Assembly (NCBI RefSeq): GCF_016734815.1
Contig: NZ_JAERQF010000002.1
Span: forward strand, 186,001 to 250,000
From: Hymenobacter rubidus
GTDB lineage: Bacteria > Bacteroidota > Bacteroidia > Cytophagales > Hymenobacteraceae
Reading direction: 5' to 3'
Length of the DNA stretch: 64,000 nucleotides
Of the stretch, positions 43,346 through 51,599 are shown piece by piece; position 1 is the first letter of the stretch, and each line of letters opens with the position of its first letter. The notes under the pieces were generated by a model. That model was not told the DNA's origin. It ran no database searches and saw only the letters and a program-made list of their open reading frames with translations. Made by a program: the position numbers and the translations under genes.

Positions 43346-44575
43346 TTACACCAGCTGGCGCAGGGCCATTTCGAACGAGCGCTGCGCGATGCCCGTGGCC
43401 TGCGCATTTTCCCGGTGCGTACGCTCGAGCGCGGCCCCGATGATGTGCGAGGTGTCGGCAAAAATGGCTTGGTCGGTGATTTCGGCCCCGGTTTCCATCA
43501 GGTAGGCAAATACGCGGGCCATGCCGCAGTTGGCAATGAAATCGGGAATGACGGCCGTGCGCTCATCGGCAAAGACGCCGGTGGGCCCAAAGAAAATTTC
43601 GGGGTCGGCAAAGGGCACATTGGCTCCGCAGCTGATGACTTTGAGGCCGCCGGCCAACAACTGTTCCACCTGCCCCCGCGCCACCAGACGCGACGAGGCG
43701 GCCGGAATAAAAATATCGGCCCCGATGGACCAGATTTTTTCGTTCACTTCCTCAAACGATAGCAGTTTATCGGCTGTCAGGGCGTTGCCCTTGCGGGCCA
43801 GCAGCAGCGCCCGAATTTCCTCCAAACCAAAGCCCTCGGTGCTCAGCAAGCCTCCGGCCCGGTCGATGATGCCCACGATGCGCACCCCCTGGCCGGCCAG
43901 GTAGTAGGCGGCCGCCGCGCCCACGTTGCCCCAGCCCTGCACAACGGCGCGCTGTCCGCGCAGGTCGGTGCCGGGCCACAGGCGGTAGTAGTGGCGCACG
44001 GCCTCGGCCACGCCGTAGCCGGTGATGAGGTCGGCCACGGTGTATTTGCGGGCCAGGTTGGGCGAGAATGCCGCGTCTTCCACCACCTTGATGACGCCCT
44101 GCCGGAGCTGCCCCAGTTTCTGGATTTTTTGGGGTTCGGTGGCCCGGTAGTGGCCGTTTACCACGCCTTCCTGCGGGTGCCAAAGTCCGTATTCTTCAGT
44201 AATAGGGATAACCTCATGTATCTCGTCTACGTTAAGGTCCCCACCGGTGCCGTAGTAATTTTTCAGAAGCGGGATAACGGCCCGGTACCAGCGTTCCAAT
44301 ACCCCGCGCTTGCGCGGGTCCTGCGGGTCGAAGTTGATGCCCGACTTTGCTCCACCAATGGCCGGCCCCGACACCGTAAACTTGACCTCCATCGTTTTTG
44401 CCAAGCTCTCGACCTCCCGCTTATCCAGCCCCTTGCGCATGCGGGTGCCGCCCCCGGCTGCTCCGCCCCGCAACGAATTGATGACTACCCACCCTTCGGC
44501 TTCGGTTTCGGAGTCTTTCCACTCGAAAACTATTTCGGGGCGTTTGTTTTCAAATTTCGTCAGTAGCTCAAGCAT
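43346..44575 (-). CDS. Glu/Leu/Phe/Val dehydrogenase family protein (glutamate dehydrogenase-like)
   Basis: A 409-residue NAD(P)-dependent amino acid dehydrogenase. The catalytic region is GGAAGGGTRM then GPAIGGAKSGINFDP, with the Lys of GGAKSG as candidate catalytic residue. The dinucleotide-binding motif is VVQGWGNVGAAAAYYLAGQG. ITDQAIFADTSHIIGAALER is near the C-terminus. This layout is between glutamate and leucine dehydrogenases; the substrate cannot be fixed by eye. It would link ammonia and 2-oxo acids. A TACCTTTG box lies 46 bases before the ATG, in an intergenic region shared with the ArsR-type gene. Confidence 0.87.
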   Translation of the reverse strand: MLELLTKFENKRPEIVFEWKDSETEAEGWVVINSLRGGAAGGGTRMRKGLDKREVESLAKTMEVKFTVSGPAIGGAKSGINFDPQDPRKRGVLERWYRAVIPLLKNYYGTGGDLNVDEIHEVIPITEEYGLWHPQEGVVNGHYRATEPQKIQKLGQLRQGVIKVVEDAAFSPNLARKYTVADLITGYGVAEAVRHYYRLWPGTDLRGQRAVVQGWGNVGAAAAYYLAGQGVRIVGIIDRAGGLLSTEGFGLEEIRALLLARKGNALTADKLLSFEEVNEKIWSIGADIFIPAASSRLVARGQVEQLLAGGLKVISCGANVPFADPEIFFGPTGVFADERTAVIPDFIANCGMARVFAYLMETGAEITDQAIFADTSHIIGAALERTHRENAQATGIAQRSFEMALRQLV

Positions 44576-44620
44576 CGGGCGGGTTTACGGTAAGGATTGC
44601 TGCCAAAACAGGCTGCTCCG

Positions 44621-44628
44621 CAAAGGTA
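44621..44628 (-). promoter_or_regulatory. TACCTTTG promoter box of the dehydrogenase
   Basis: TACCTTTG on the minus strand, 46 bases before the ATG. TTTC is 23 bases further upstream. Confidence 0.5.
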
Positions 44629-44697
44629 GGCCCCAACCCGAAGCAGTACAGAAAATTCGGCTCGTGTTGATTTGAAAAGTAAAATGATTGAATATTA

Positions 44698-44724
44698 TTG
44701 TATTTTAAATAATGATTACCTTTG
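44698..44724 (+). promoter_or_regulatory. TTG-N16-TACCTTTG promoter of the ArsR-type regulator
   Basis: TTG (44698-44700), 16 bases, then TACCTTTG (44717-44724), inside the most AT-rich stretch of the window. It would give a leader of about 110 nt. Confidence 0.55.
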
Positions 44725-44843
44725 CTATCTATTTTGCATTCTTGCATAGGAACTAACGGGAGTAGTAACAACGTATTGCATTTATTCTACTCTTTCACAC
44801 ACCAATTCATATTCCATTTCCCCCCTCACTTTTTATTCACTTC

Positions 44844-45164
44844 ATGAAACCATTGCATTCGCGTGTAGAAGCGCAACAGTTGGACCGTGCTGCGGCTATG
44901 CTCAAGGTTCTCTCTCATCCCAAGCGTCTGGCCATTGTTGATTTACTTGGTAAAACCAAAGGCAAAGACAGCCAAATGTCCGTAACCGACATCTACCAGG
45001 CCCTCGACCTGCCCCAGGCCATCGCCTCGCAGCACCTCATCACCCTGAAAGACCGGGGCGTATTGAAGTCCAGCAAAATCGGCACGAAGATTTATTACTC
45101 CCTGGCGGTGCCCCAATTGCTGAAAGTGATTGATACCCTGGAAGATTACTCCGGCAAGCTGTAA
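44844..45164 (+). CDS. ArsR-type winged-helix transcriptional regulator
   Basis: A 106-residue DNA-binding protein with the ArsR fold: RAAAMLKVLSHPKRLAIVDLL (first helices), MSVTDIYQALDLPQAIASQHLITL (recognition helix; here TDIYQALDL and QAIASQHLITLKDRG) and the wing VLKSSKIGTKIYYSLA. No Cys-based metal site of the ELCVCDL type is seen, so metal sensing is not supported. It has its own promoter and a terminator, and is flanked by genes of unrelated function, so its targets are unknown; self-regulation in the AT-rich 270-bp region is possible. Confidence 0.88.
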   Translation: MKPLHSRVEAQQLDRAAAMLKVLSHPKRLAIVDLLGKTKGKDSQMSVTDIYQALDLPQAIASQHLITLKDRGVLKSSKIGTKIYYSLAVPQLLKVIDTLEDYSGKL

Positions 45165-45189
45165 GTAGCCGGTTTTGCCCATCAGAAGG

Positions 45190-45218
45190 AGGCTGTTTCG
45201 GAAGAGGCAGCCTTTTTT
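45190..45218 (+). terminator. intrinsic terminator of the ArsR-type gene
   Basis: AGGCTG (45190-45195) pairs with CAGCCT (45208-45213), followed by a run of T. It touches the stop of the convergent coaE gene. Confidence 0.8.
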
Positions 45219-45822
45219 ATGTGCCCTGCGGTGCGCTAAATGCCGTGTGCAAGGCCAGCACCTGGGGCAGCAATGGCTGCACGTCGTCGTTGGTGAGCAC
45301 GTAGGTGGCCCGCTGCATTTTTTCCTCTTCGCTGAGCTGTTTGCCCATAATGGCCAGCACATCGGCCGGGGAGCGGTGTGGGTCGCGCCGCAGCACGCGG
45401 GCCTGGCGCACCGGCAGCGGCGCAAACACCGTGATGATGCGGTCGAGCTGCTTGTACGAGCCGGCTTCGAAAAGCAGCGCGGCCTCTTTGAGCACGTAGG
45501 GATGGCCGGCCTGCTGCTGCGCGCTGGCCCAATGCTCAAAATCGAGCCCCACCCGCGGATGCACCAAGGCGTTGAGCTGCGCCAGCAAGGCCGGGTTGTT
45601 GAATACGGTGCCGGCCAGGAGCGGGCGGTTCAGCTTCCCCGCCGCGTCGTACGTGTCGGGACCAAATGCATCAACAAGCTGCTGGCGTAGCACCAGGTCG
45701 TTTTCCATCACCCAGCGGGCGCGGGTGTCGGCATCGTAAATCGGCACGCCCAGCGCGTGAAACAAGCGGCTGGCAATGCTTTTGCCCGAGCCAATGCCGC
45801 CGGTGATGCCAATGCGTAGCAT
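45217..45822 (-). CDS. coaE: dephospho-CoA kinase
   Basis: A 201-residue enzyme for the last step of CoA synthesis, phosphorylating dephospho-CoA at the 3' hydroxyl. The P-loop is GITGGIGSGKS at residues 5-15, then FHALGVPIYDADTRARWVM with the CoA-site Asp, LVHPRV and DRIITVFAPLPVRQARVLRRD (the lid region). The length is normal. It is the last gene of the minus-strand series nusB-ytxH-(idh)-DUF1573-yajC-ybbR-coaE. Confidence 0.94.
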   Translation of the reverse strand: MLRIGITGGIGSGKSIASRLFHALGVPIYDADTRARWVMENDLVLRQQLVDAFGPDTYDAAGKLNRPLLAGTVFNNPALLAQLNALVHPRVGLDFEHWASAQQQAGHPYVLKEAALLFEAGSYKQLDRIITVFAPLPVRQARVLRRDPHRSPADVLAIMGKQLSEEEKMQRATYVLTNDDVQPLLPQVLALHTAFSAPQGT

Positions 45823-45851
45823 GAGAAGAGGGGAAAATGAAAACAGTTGTT

Positions 45852-46538
45852 TCAGCGGCGCGTTTGGAGCAGGTGCACCGTAGATACCGACGCGTGAATG
45901 CGCGACGCCGTGCTGACCGGCACATCGGCTTCTTCGGTTTTGCTGTGGGCCGAAGTGGTCAACGGCGTCACGGGGTAGGGGTTGGGCAGGGCATTGACCA
46001 AGCTGGCCGGACCGCGAAACGTAACCTGAGCGGGCGTGAAGCGGGCAGTATAGTGCCGGGCCGAATCAGGGGGCAAAGCCAGCGGCAGCCGGCGGCTGGC
46101 ATAGCGGTCAAACGTGAGGCGGAGCGTGTCGCCGGCCCATTCGGTTACCTGCACGCCTTCCAGGGCGTTTTGCAGGCCGCGCCGCCAGGCATCGGCGGGC
46201 AGGTAGCGGGTGCCGGGCAGGGGCACGGGGCGCAGGTCGGCTGGCCGGGTGCCCCAGCCTAGGTTGGCCCGCAACAGGCGCCAGCCCTGGCCCGTGACCG
46301 TAACCGGCAGGGCCGTGGGCAGCGGGCGCAGCGGCACGTAATGCACCGAGTCGTAGTGCCAGGCCAGCGGGAAGTTGATTCGGGTGGTGTACGTTTTGTT
46401 CAGAGCATTCATTTGCCAGAACAAGCCTGCTGCCAGCAGGCAGGCCGTGATGGCCCGGTAGAAGCTGGTTTCCTGCCCGGCAAAGGGCCGCACGAACCAG
46501 CGCACCAGCCGGCCCGCCCGAGTCAGCGGCCCCGTCAT
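45852..46538 (-). CDS. YbbR-like domain protein
   Basis: A 228-residue membrane-anchored protein. One helix near the N-terminus (AITACLLAAGLFWQMNAL) is followed by YbbR-like beta domains (LPTALPVTVTGQGWRLLRAN; TRYLPADAWRRGLQ; FTPAQVTFRGPASLVNALP). In Firmicutes the YbbR protein CdaR controls a diadenylate cyclase, but no cyclase gene is adjacent here. The position between yajC and coaE is conserved in Bacteroidota. It starts 3 bases after the yajC stop. Confidence 0.82.
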   Translation of the reverse strand: MTGPLTRAGRLVRWFVRPFAGQETSFYRAITACLLAAGLFWQMNALNKTYTTRINFPLAWHYDSVHYVPLRPLPTALPVTVTGQGWRLLRANLGWGTRPADLRPVPLPGTRYLPADAWRRGLQNALEGVQVTEWAGDTLRLTFDRYASRRLPLALPPDSARHYTARFTPAQVTFRGPASLVNALPNPYPVTPLTTSAHSKTEEADVPVSTASRIHASVSTVHLLQTRR

Positions 46539-46541
46539 GGC

Positions 46542-46871
46542 TTAGGCCGAAGCCACCGTATCGGTGCCGGTGCTGGCCTTGGCGCCCACCTCGCGGGCAA
46601 TGGCGGAGCGGTCGAAGCGCAACTTGGTGCCCCGGTCTACTTCCACCACCACAGTGTCCTCGGTGAGGTCCACCACCAGCCCGTGCAGCCCGCCGATGGT
46701 CACCACCCGCGTGCCTTTCGCCAATGATTGCCGGAAGGCTTTCGCATCGGCCGTGCGCTTCTGCTGGGGCCGAATGAAAAAGAAATACACGACCAGGCCC
46801 ATGCCAATGGGCAGGATAAGTTGTGTATAATCGGTGCCGCCGGTGGCTTGCAGGAGTAAAATCGAAAGCAT
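46542..46871 (-). CDS. yajC: preprotein translocase subunit YajC
   Basis: A 109-residue single-pass membrane protein with the family pattern: N-terminal helix LILPIGMGLVVYFFFIRPQQKR, the invariant FIRPQQKR end, then KGTRVVTIGGLHGLVVDL and VVVEVDRGTKLRFDRSAIA. It accompanies SecDF in the Sec translocon. The gene lies 11 bp after DUF1573 and 3 bp before the YbbR gene, a tight operon. Confidence 0.95.
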   Translation of the reverse strand: MLSILLLQATGGTDYTQLILPIGMGLVVYFFFIRPQQKRTADAKAFRQSLAKGTRVVTIGGLHGLVVDLTEDTVVVEVDRGTKLRFDRSAIAREVGAKASTGTDTVASA

Positions 46872-46882
46872 GGGCCTGAAAA

Positions 46883-47395
46883 TTAAAGCGGCTTTTTGGC
46901 GCCGTCGTTTGTCAACACGTTGCCTTTGATGAGAACGGTGGTAATGCTGGGCTGCGTGTTGGACCGCACGGCCACCTGCTTGCTGATAATGCCCTGCTTG
47001 CCGTGGCTGTCGAACTGCACTTCCATTTTTCCTTCCGCACCGGGCGCAACCGGCTCCTTGGTCCAGCTAGGCGTGGTGCAGCCGCAGGAGGCCGTTGCGT
47101 CTTCAATCAGCAAGGGCGTTTTGCCAGTGTTGGTGAAGGTGAAGGTATGGTGGACTTTGCTATCGGGTTGAATATCACCAAAATCAAACTCCGCTTCGGC
47201 AAATTTCATCACCGGCGCGTTGGGGTTTGAGGTTTCGTTTTCACTCACCACGTTGGGGTTGTCCACCGTAGGGTTGGCGGCATCAGACGCTTCGGTGGCC
47301 GCGGCGTTCATGCCTTCGGTGCCCACTTCTGCCTTTTTATCGTTGTTGCAGGCAGCCAGCAGGAGCGTGGCCGCCAGAAGAATCTGGTATTTCAT
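46883..47395 (-). CDS. DUF1573 lipoprotein
   Basis: A 170-residue lipoprotein (signal YQILLAATLLLAAC, lipid Cys16). A Thr/Asn/Ala-rich linker leads to a DUF1573 Ig-like domain: FDFGDIQPDSKVHHTFTFTNTG (FDFGDIQPDSKV), CGCTTPSW, KMEVQFDSHGKQG and VRSNTQPSITTVLIKG. The conserved SCGCT element is present. The family is widespread in Bacteroidota and may assist periplasmic assembly; the role is unproven. It lies upstream of yajC in the same operon. Confidence 0.9.
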   Translation of the reverse strand: MKYQILLAATLLLAACNNDKKAEVGTEGMNAAATEASDAANPTVDNPNVVSENETSNPNAPVMKFAEAEFDFGDIQPDSKVHHTFTFTNTGKTPLLIEDATASCGCTTPSWTKEPVAPGAEGKMEVQFDSHGKQGIISKQVAVRSNTQPSITTVLIKGNVLTNDGAKKPL

Positions 47396-47406
47396 AAGAT
47401 AAAGAG

Positions 47407-47453
47407 GAATTTAGCTGTCATCCTGAGCGCAGCGAAGGATGATAGCTAAATTC
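47407..47453. repeat. palindrome downstream of idh, related to family A
   Basis: An 18-bp stem (47407-47424 with 47436-47453, one G-T wobble) has the loop GAGCGCAGCGA; the arms end in TCATCCT and AGGATGA. It lies between idh and DUF1573. Confidence 0.8.
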
Positions 47454-47459
47454 TAAAAA

Positions 47460-48458
47460 TTACAATTTAGCAATAATGCTTTGAGCGAACTGGCTGGTGC
47501 TGGCTTTGCCACCGAGGTCGCCGGTGCATTCTTCTTGGCTCATCAGCGTAGCTTCCAGGGCCTTGTCGATTTGCTCTGCCTTGGCGTGCTCGCCGAGGTG
47601 GTGCAGCATCATGATGGCCGAGCGGAGCAGCGCGGTGGGGTTGGCTTTGCCCTGGCCAGCAATGTCCGGGGCCGAACCGTGCACGGCTTCAAAAATGGCC
47701 ATGTTGTCGCCGATGTTGGCCCCAGCCACCACGCCCAGACCGCCCACAAGGCCGGCGCAGAGGTCAGACAGCAGGTCGCCAAACAGGTTGGTGGTCACAA
47801 TCACGTCGAACTGCTCGGGCTTGCCCACCAGCTGCATGCACATGTTATCGATGATTTTATCCTCGAACACAATCTGCGGATACTCCAGGCTGGCCTCTTT
47901 GCAGGCGTTGAGCATCAGCGTGCCGGCCATTTTAATGATGTTGGCTTTGTGGGCCAGCGTCACCTTTTTGCGGCCGTGCTTGGCGGCGTAGGCGAAAGCG
48001 GCGCGGCAGATTTTGCGCGAGCCCTCCACCGTGACGCGGGCAATGGCATCGGCAATGCCGAGGCGCTCGTCCCACATTTCGAGGCCAGAGTACAGCCCCT
48101 CGGTGTTTTCGCGAAACAGCACCAAATCAATGCCTTCGTAGCGGGTGTGGATGCCCGGCGTGGTCTTGCTAGGGCGCACATTCTGGTAGAGGTCGTACTT
48201 CTGACGCAGCGTCACGTTGATGCTGCGGAAGCCTTTGCCAACCGGCGTCGTAATCGGACCTTTGAGGGCCACCTTATTCTTCTCCAGCGACTTGAGCAGA
48301 GCATTCGGAATCAACTCGCCCGATTGGTCGAACGTGGTTTGCCCCGCATTCTGCTCTTCCCACTGCACCGGAACCTGCGCGGCGGCAAAAATATCAGTTA
48401 CCGCTTTCGTGATTTCGGGGCCTATGCCATCGCCGGGAATAAGGGTTACTACGTGCAT
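47460..48458 (-). CDS. isocitrate/isopropylmalate dehydrogenase family protein (NAD-type isocitrate dehydrogenase-like)
   Basis: A 332-residue beta-decarboxylating dehydrogenase starting at 48458 (MHVVTLIPGDGIGPEITKAV). The substrate site motif is SINVTLRQKYDLYQNVRP, as in NAD-dependent isocitrate dehydrogenases (S-x-N-x-x-L-R-x-x-x-x-L-Y-x-N-x-R-P). Other motifs are VLFRENTEGLYSGLE, LAHKANIIKM, DVIVTTNLFGDLLSDL and AVHGSAPDIAGQGKANP. It feeds 2-oxoglutarate to the TCA cycle. An upstream in-frame ATG lies in a palindromic repeat and is rejected. It splits the otherwise conserved nusB-coaE gene order and has palindromes on both sides. Confidence 0.88.
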   Translation of the reverse strand: MHVVTLIPGDGIGPEITKAVTDIFAAAQVPVQWEEQNAGQTTFDQSGELIPNALLKSLEKNKVALKGPITTPVGKGFRSINVTLRQKYDLYQNVRPSKTTPGIHTRYEGIDLVLFRENTEGLYSGLEMWDERLGIADAIARVTVEGSRKICRAAFAYAAKHGRKKVTLAHKANIIKMAGTLMLNACKEASLEYPQIVFEDKIIDNMCMQLVGKPEQFDVIVTTNLFGDLLSDLCAGLVGGLGVVAGANIGDNMAIFEAVHGSAPDIAGQGKANPTALLRSAIMMLHHLGEHAKAEQIDKALEATLMSQEECTGDLGGKASTSQFAQSIIAKL

Positions 48459-48496
48459 CGTACTGGGTAATGAATGACTGAATGAGAAAGCAAAGA

Positions 48497-48560
48497 ACGG
48501 AATGAGTGAATGAGCGAGGACTGAATTTTCATCGGTCACTCACCCATTCTCCCATTCCGT
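48497..48560. repeat. GAATGAG-type inverted repeat upstream of idh
   Basis: ACGGAATGAGTGAATGAG (48497-48514) faces CACCCATTCTCCCATTCCGT (48541-48559, imperfect complement). Sequence style is that of family D. Confidence 0.6.
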
Positions 48561-48587
48561 CAACTACTTAGGCACCCGTAAAAAAAA

Positions 48588-48899
48588 TTAAGCGCCCTTG
48601 CGGGAATTGATTTGATTGATAAGCTGGTCGACATCGCCGAGCAGCTGTTCGGCTTTGGACTTGGCATCGGAAATCACGCGCTGGCCTTCGCTTTTGGCCG
48701 AGGACTGCCCCACGCCTTCGCGGCTGGTTACGAGGCTGTCGGTGAGGTCGGCCAGTACGGAGCGGTATTTTTCCAGCTGGTAGCTGAGCCAGGAGCGGGT
48801 TTCGGTGCCGGGTTCGGGGGCATAGAGCAAGCCAAGGGCCGCGCCGGTGAGGGCGCCGCCCGCGAAGCACAGGATGCCGGTGGTGGTTTTGCTGGCCAT
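48588..48899 (-). CDS. YtxH domain-containing protein
   Basis: A 103-residue protein with an N-terminal Gly/Ala membrane-associated segment (GILCFAGGALTGAALGLLYAP) typical of YtxH, the motif LYAPEPGTETRSWL, and a helical charged C-terminus (SDAKSKAEQLLGDVDQLI). YtxH proteins are general-stress proteins of unknown mechanism in Bacillus and are frequent in Bacteroidota. It lies between nusB and idh in the same direction. Confidence 0.87.
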   Translation of the reverse strand: MASKTTTGILCFAGGALTGAALGLLYAPEPGTETRSWLSYQLEKYRSVLADLTDSLVTSREGVGQSSAKSEGQRVISDAKSKAEQLLGDVDQLINQINSRKGA

Positions 48900-49005
48900 G
48901 GTCGTCGAATGAATTGAGGGAAGAGAAGGTGAGAATGTTTTCAGGGCTGCCTACGCAGAAACGCGGCGGTAGATGCAAAGGTGGCTGATGGAACGTCAGG
49001 TTAGC

Positions 49006-49096
49006 ACGTCATGCAGCGCAGCGTCTGGCGTGCAATAGTAATAATTACTTCTGGCAACGAAGCGAGCAAGATGCTGCGCGGCGCGCTGCATGACGT
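49006..49096. repeat. divergent family A-like palindrome
   Basis: ACGTCATGCAGCGC (49006-49019) and its complement (49083-49096) enclose GC-rich partially paired sequence and the AT-rich string TAGTAATAATTACT. It resembles family A outside but not inside. Confidence 0.65.
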
Positions 49097-49123
49097 TCCA
49101 CTCAGCCTTAACCGGCAAGCCGA

Positions 49124-50320
49124 TTACTGGTTATCCAGCAGGCCGCGGCCCGATTTGCGAATGTCGCCGCTGGCGGCCAAATCCGTCGCCAGCTTGTCCA
49201 GAATACCGTTTACAAACTGCTTGCTCTTGGGCGTGCTGTAGAGCTTGCTGATTTCAATGTACTCGTTGATGGTGACTTTCACCGGGATACCGCGGAACAG
49301 CTGCATCTCGGTGAGGGCCATTTTCAGGATGATTTTATCGAGCAGCGCCACGCGCTCCACGTCCCAGTTCTGCACCGAGCCGGCGATGAGCTTCTCCATC
49401 TTGTCGTCCTCAATAAGCGTTTGCTTGTAGAGCGTCTCGGCAAATTCGCGGTCGTCGGTCCAGTTGGCCGAGAGGTTCATGAGCTCTTGCTTCTCGTCGG
49501 CGCCGAAGGGCAGCATTTTCAGCGTCTTCAGCACCAGGTTGCGCACGATGGGCCGGTTTTCCTCCCAGTTCAAATCCGCCGATTCGAGCTGGCGCGGCAG
49601 CGCATCCCCTTTGAACACGAAGTCCTTGTAGATGTGGCGCAGGATTTCCAGGTCGGTGTCGTAGTCCATCTCGGCCACGTCGGTCGGCTTGCCGGCCAGG
49701 TAGGCGAGGATGGTTTCGTCGGCCTTCATTTCCTGCCAGGCGGCGGTGAGGGCTTCGGTTTCGTCGGTGCCTTCCCAGGCCAGCTTGCGGCGGATGGTGG
49801 CGCTTTGCAGCTGCTCGTTGGCCATCAGCTTGGCAATGGCTTTGTTCTGGTGCAGGCGGCTGGCGTCCAGCGCGTTTTCGCTCGGGCCCAGGCGGCGGCG
49901 CTCCTCGCGGCTTTGCTCTTCCTCCAGCACCCCCAGCAGGGCCGCGGGCAGGTTGAGCAAATGCAGGTACTGGTCGTGAATGCTTTCGGCGCCCACCAGC
50001 AGCTGCCCGGCGTAGAGGTCAGCGTCCTTCTTCACCTGGTTCTGAAAGGAGTTGATGGCGTCGGCCACGGCCTTGTCCACGGCTTTGTCGTCCGTTTTTT
50101 CGGGGGGCGTGCCGGTGCGGTACCAGTCGCGCAGCTGGGCTTCGCCCAGCTTGCGCTGGCCTTCCAGCTTGCGGCGGTCGGGGGCCTCTTTGGCCGTCAG
50201 GTCGGGCTCGAAAGCAGCCGCGATGCGGTCCTGCGCCAGCAGAAAATCGGCTCCCACCGCCTGGTGGTAGGAGTAGAGCGACTGCATGACTTTGATACGG
50301 AGGAGGCGGCGGTTTAGCAT
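49124..50320 (-). CDS. nusB: transcription antitermination factor NusB (long Bacteroidota form)
   Basis: A 398-residue protein whose C-terminal 140 residues are the NusB fold: SVQNWDVERVALLDKIILKMALTEM, FRGIPVKVTINEYIEISKLYST and KQFVNGILDKLA. The N-terminus begins MLNRRLLRIKVMQSLYSYHQA, as in NusB, but about 150-200 helical residues (KKDADLYAGQLLVGAESIHDQ and similar) lie between the two parts, the known long form of this phylum. NusB with NusE binds boxA RNA and supports rRNA transcription. It heads the series leading to coaE. Confidence 0.92.
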   Translation of the reverse strand: MLNRRLLRIKVMQSLYSYHQAVGADFLLAQDRIAAAFEPDLTAKEAPDRRKLEGQRKLGEAQLRDWYRTGTPPEKTDDKAVDKAVADAINSFQNQVKKDADLYAGQLLVGAESIHDQYLHLLNLPAALLGVLEEEQSREERRRLGPSENALDASRLHQNKAIAKLMANEQLQSATIRRKLAWEGTDETEALTAAWQEMKADETILAYLAGKPTDVAEMDYDTDLEILRHIYKDFVFKGDALPRQLESADLNWEENRPIVRNLVLKTLKMLPFGADEKQELMNLSANWTDDREFAETLYKQTLIEDDKMEKLIAGSVQNWDVERVALLDKIILKMALTEMQLFRGIPVKVTINEYIEISKLYSTPKSKQFVNGILDKLATDLAASGDIRKSGRGLLDNQ

Positions 50321-50324
50321 GGGT

Positions 50325-50413
50325 TAGTTGTTGGTTGCTGGTTGTCAATTGTTGGTTGCTGGTTGTCAATTGATAGGCTGGGCTAACAACTGACAACCAG
50401 CAACCAACAACTA
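50325..50413. repeat. family E inverted repeat overlapping a stop codon
   Basis: TAGTTGTTGGTTGCTGG-type arm at 50325-50346 and a second direct copy of its core at 50349-50370 face the complementary arm at 50392-50413. The right arm contains the stop codon of the leucine dehydrogenase gene. Confidence 0.85.
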
Positions 50414-51502
50414 GTAGGTCGACTTCACCTTGCCCACGCTGGCGATGCGCTCCTTTGCTTGCTTGAGCGCGGCGGCCTGCGGGTGTGTGCCCTCTTCTTC
50501 GGCCTTGGCCAATACCTGAAGGGTGAAGTCGTAAATCTTTTCGGTTTGGGTGAGGGCGCCCTGGCGGCTGGAGCCCACAATTTCAGAATACACGTTGATG
50601 AGGCCGCCGGCGTTGATGAGGAAGTCGGGGGCGTAAACGATGCCGCGCCGCACCAGCTCGGGGCCGTGCACGGTTTCATTTTTGAGCTGATTGTTGGCCG
50701 AGCCCGCCACCACCTGGCACTTCAGGCGCGCAATGGTGTCGTCGTTGAGGGTAGCACCCAGGGCACAAGGCGAGTAAATGTCCATTTCCTGGTCATAGAT
50801 TTCGTCCAGACCCACGGCAGTTGCGCCGAAGCGTGCGGCGGCTTCCAGCGCCCGGTCCTGGTAGTAGTCGGTGACGATGAGCTTGGCGCCTTCCTTTTGC
50901 AACAGCTCCAGCAGGTAAGTGCCCACGTGGCCCACGCCCTGCACGCCAATGCGCTTGCCGGCCAGGTTCTCCGAGCCGTAGGCTTTTTTAGCGGCGGCTT
51001 TCATGCCCATATACACGCCATAGGCCGTCACGGGCGACGGGTCGCCGGAGCCGCCCATGCTCTCGGGCAGGCCGGCTACATGCTTGGTTTCCATGCGGAT
51101 GTACTCCATGTCCTTGGTGGTCATGTTTACATCCTCGGCCGTGATGTACTTGCCGTTCAGGTTGTTCACGAAGCGGCCAAACTTGCGGAGCAAGGCCTCG
51201 GTCTTCATCGTTTTAAAATCGCCGATGATGACGGCCTTGCCGCCGCCCAGGTTCAGGCCCGAGATGGCCGCCTTGTAGGTCATTCCGCGCGAGAGGCGCA
51301 GCACATCGTTCAGCGCTTCCTGCTCGCTGGCGTAGTGCCACATGCGGGTGCCGCCCAAAGCCGGCCCCAGCACAGTGTTGTGAATGCCGATAATGGCCTT
51401 GAGGCCCGTCTCGTGGTCGTGGCAAAACACGACTTGCTCGTGCTGGTGTTCGGCAATCTGACCAAAAATGGTTTCAGGCGCCAGGATTTGGGTTTCAATC
51501 AT
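50411..51502 (-). CDS. leucine dehydrogenase-type Glu/Leu/Phe/Val dehydrogenase
   Basis: A 363-residue NAD-dependent oxidative deaminase with the leucine dehydrogenase layout: HNTVLGPALGGTRMWHYASE, MTYKAAISGLNLGGGKAVI with catalytic Lys, a Gly-rich nucleotide motif VQGVGHVGTYLLELLQKEGA, and CQVVAGSANNQL. It reversibly converts branched-chain amino acids to 2-oxo acids, which can feed branched fatty acid synthesis. It lies 90 bp upstream of nusB on the same strand, with a palindromic repeat between. A second family member is at 43.3 kb. Confidence 0.9.
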   Translation of the reverse strand: MIETQILAPETIFGQIAEHQHEQVVFCHDHETGLKAIIGIHNTVLGPALGGTRMWHYASEQEALNDVLRLSRGMTYKAAISGLNLGGGKAVIIGDFKTMKTEALLRKFGRFVNNLNGKYITAEDVNMTTKDMEYIRMETKHVAGLPESMGGSGDPSPVTAYGVYMGMKAAAKKAYGSENLAGKRIGVQGVGHVGTYLLELLQKEGAKLIVTDYYQDRALEAAARFGATAVGLDEIYDQEMDIYSPCALGATLNDDTIARLKCQVVAGSANNQLKNETVHGPELVRRGIVYAPDFLINAGGLINVYSEIVGSSRQGALTQTEKIYDFTLQVLAKAEEEGTHPQAAALKQAKERIASVGKVKSTY

Positions 51503-51599
51503 TGTGAAATGGATTGAGGTTGGTGGGAATTGTTGGAATGGATGGTTGGGAACAGTGCGGCGTAACTTTGTTGGGTCTTTGGGCTTGTACGAAAATCCA

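Noticed and set aside
48459..48539. 27-residue N-terminal extension of the isocitrate dehydrogenase
   Set aside because: The extension lies in a palindromic repeat and precedes the canonical N-terminus MHVVTLIPGDGIGPE.
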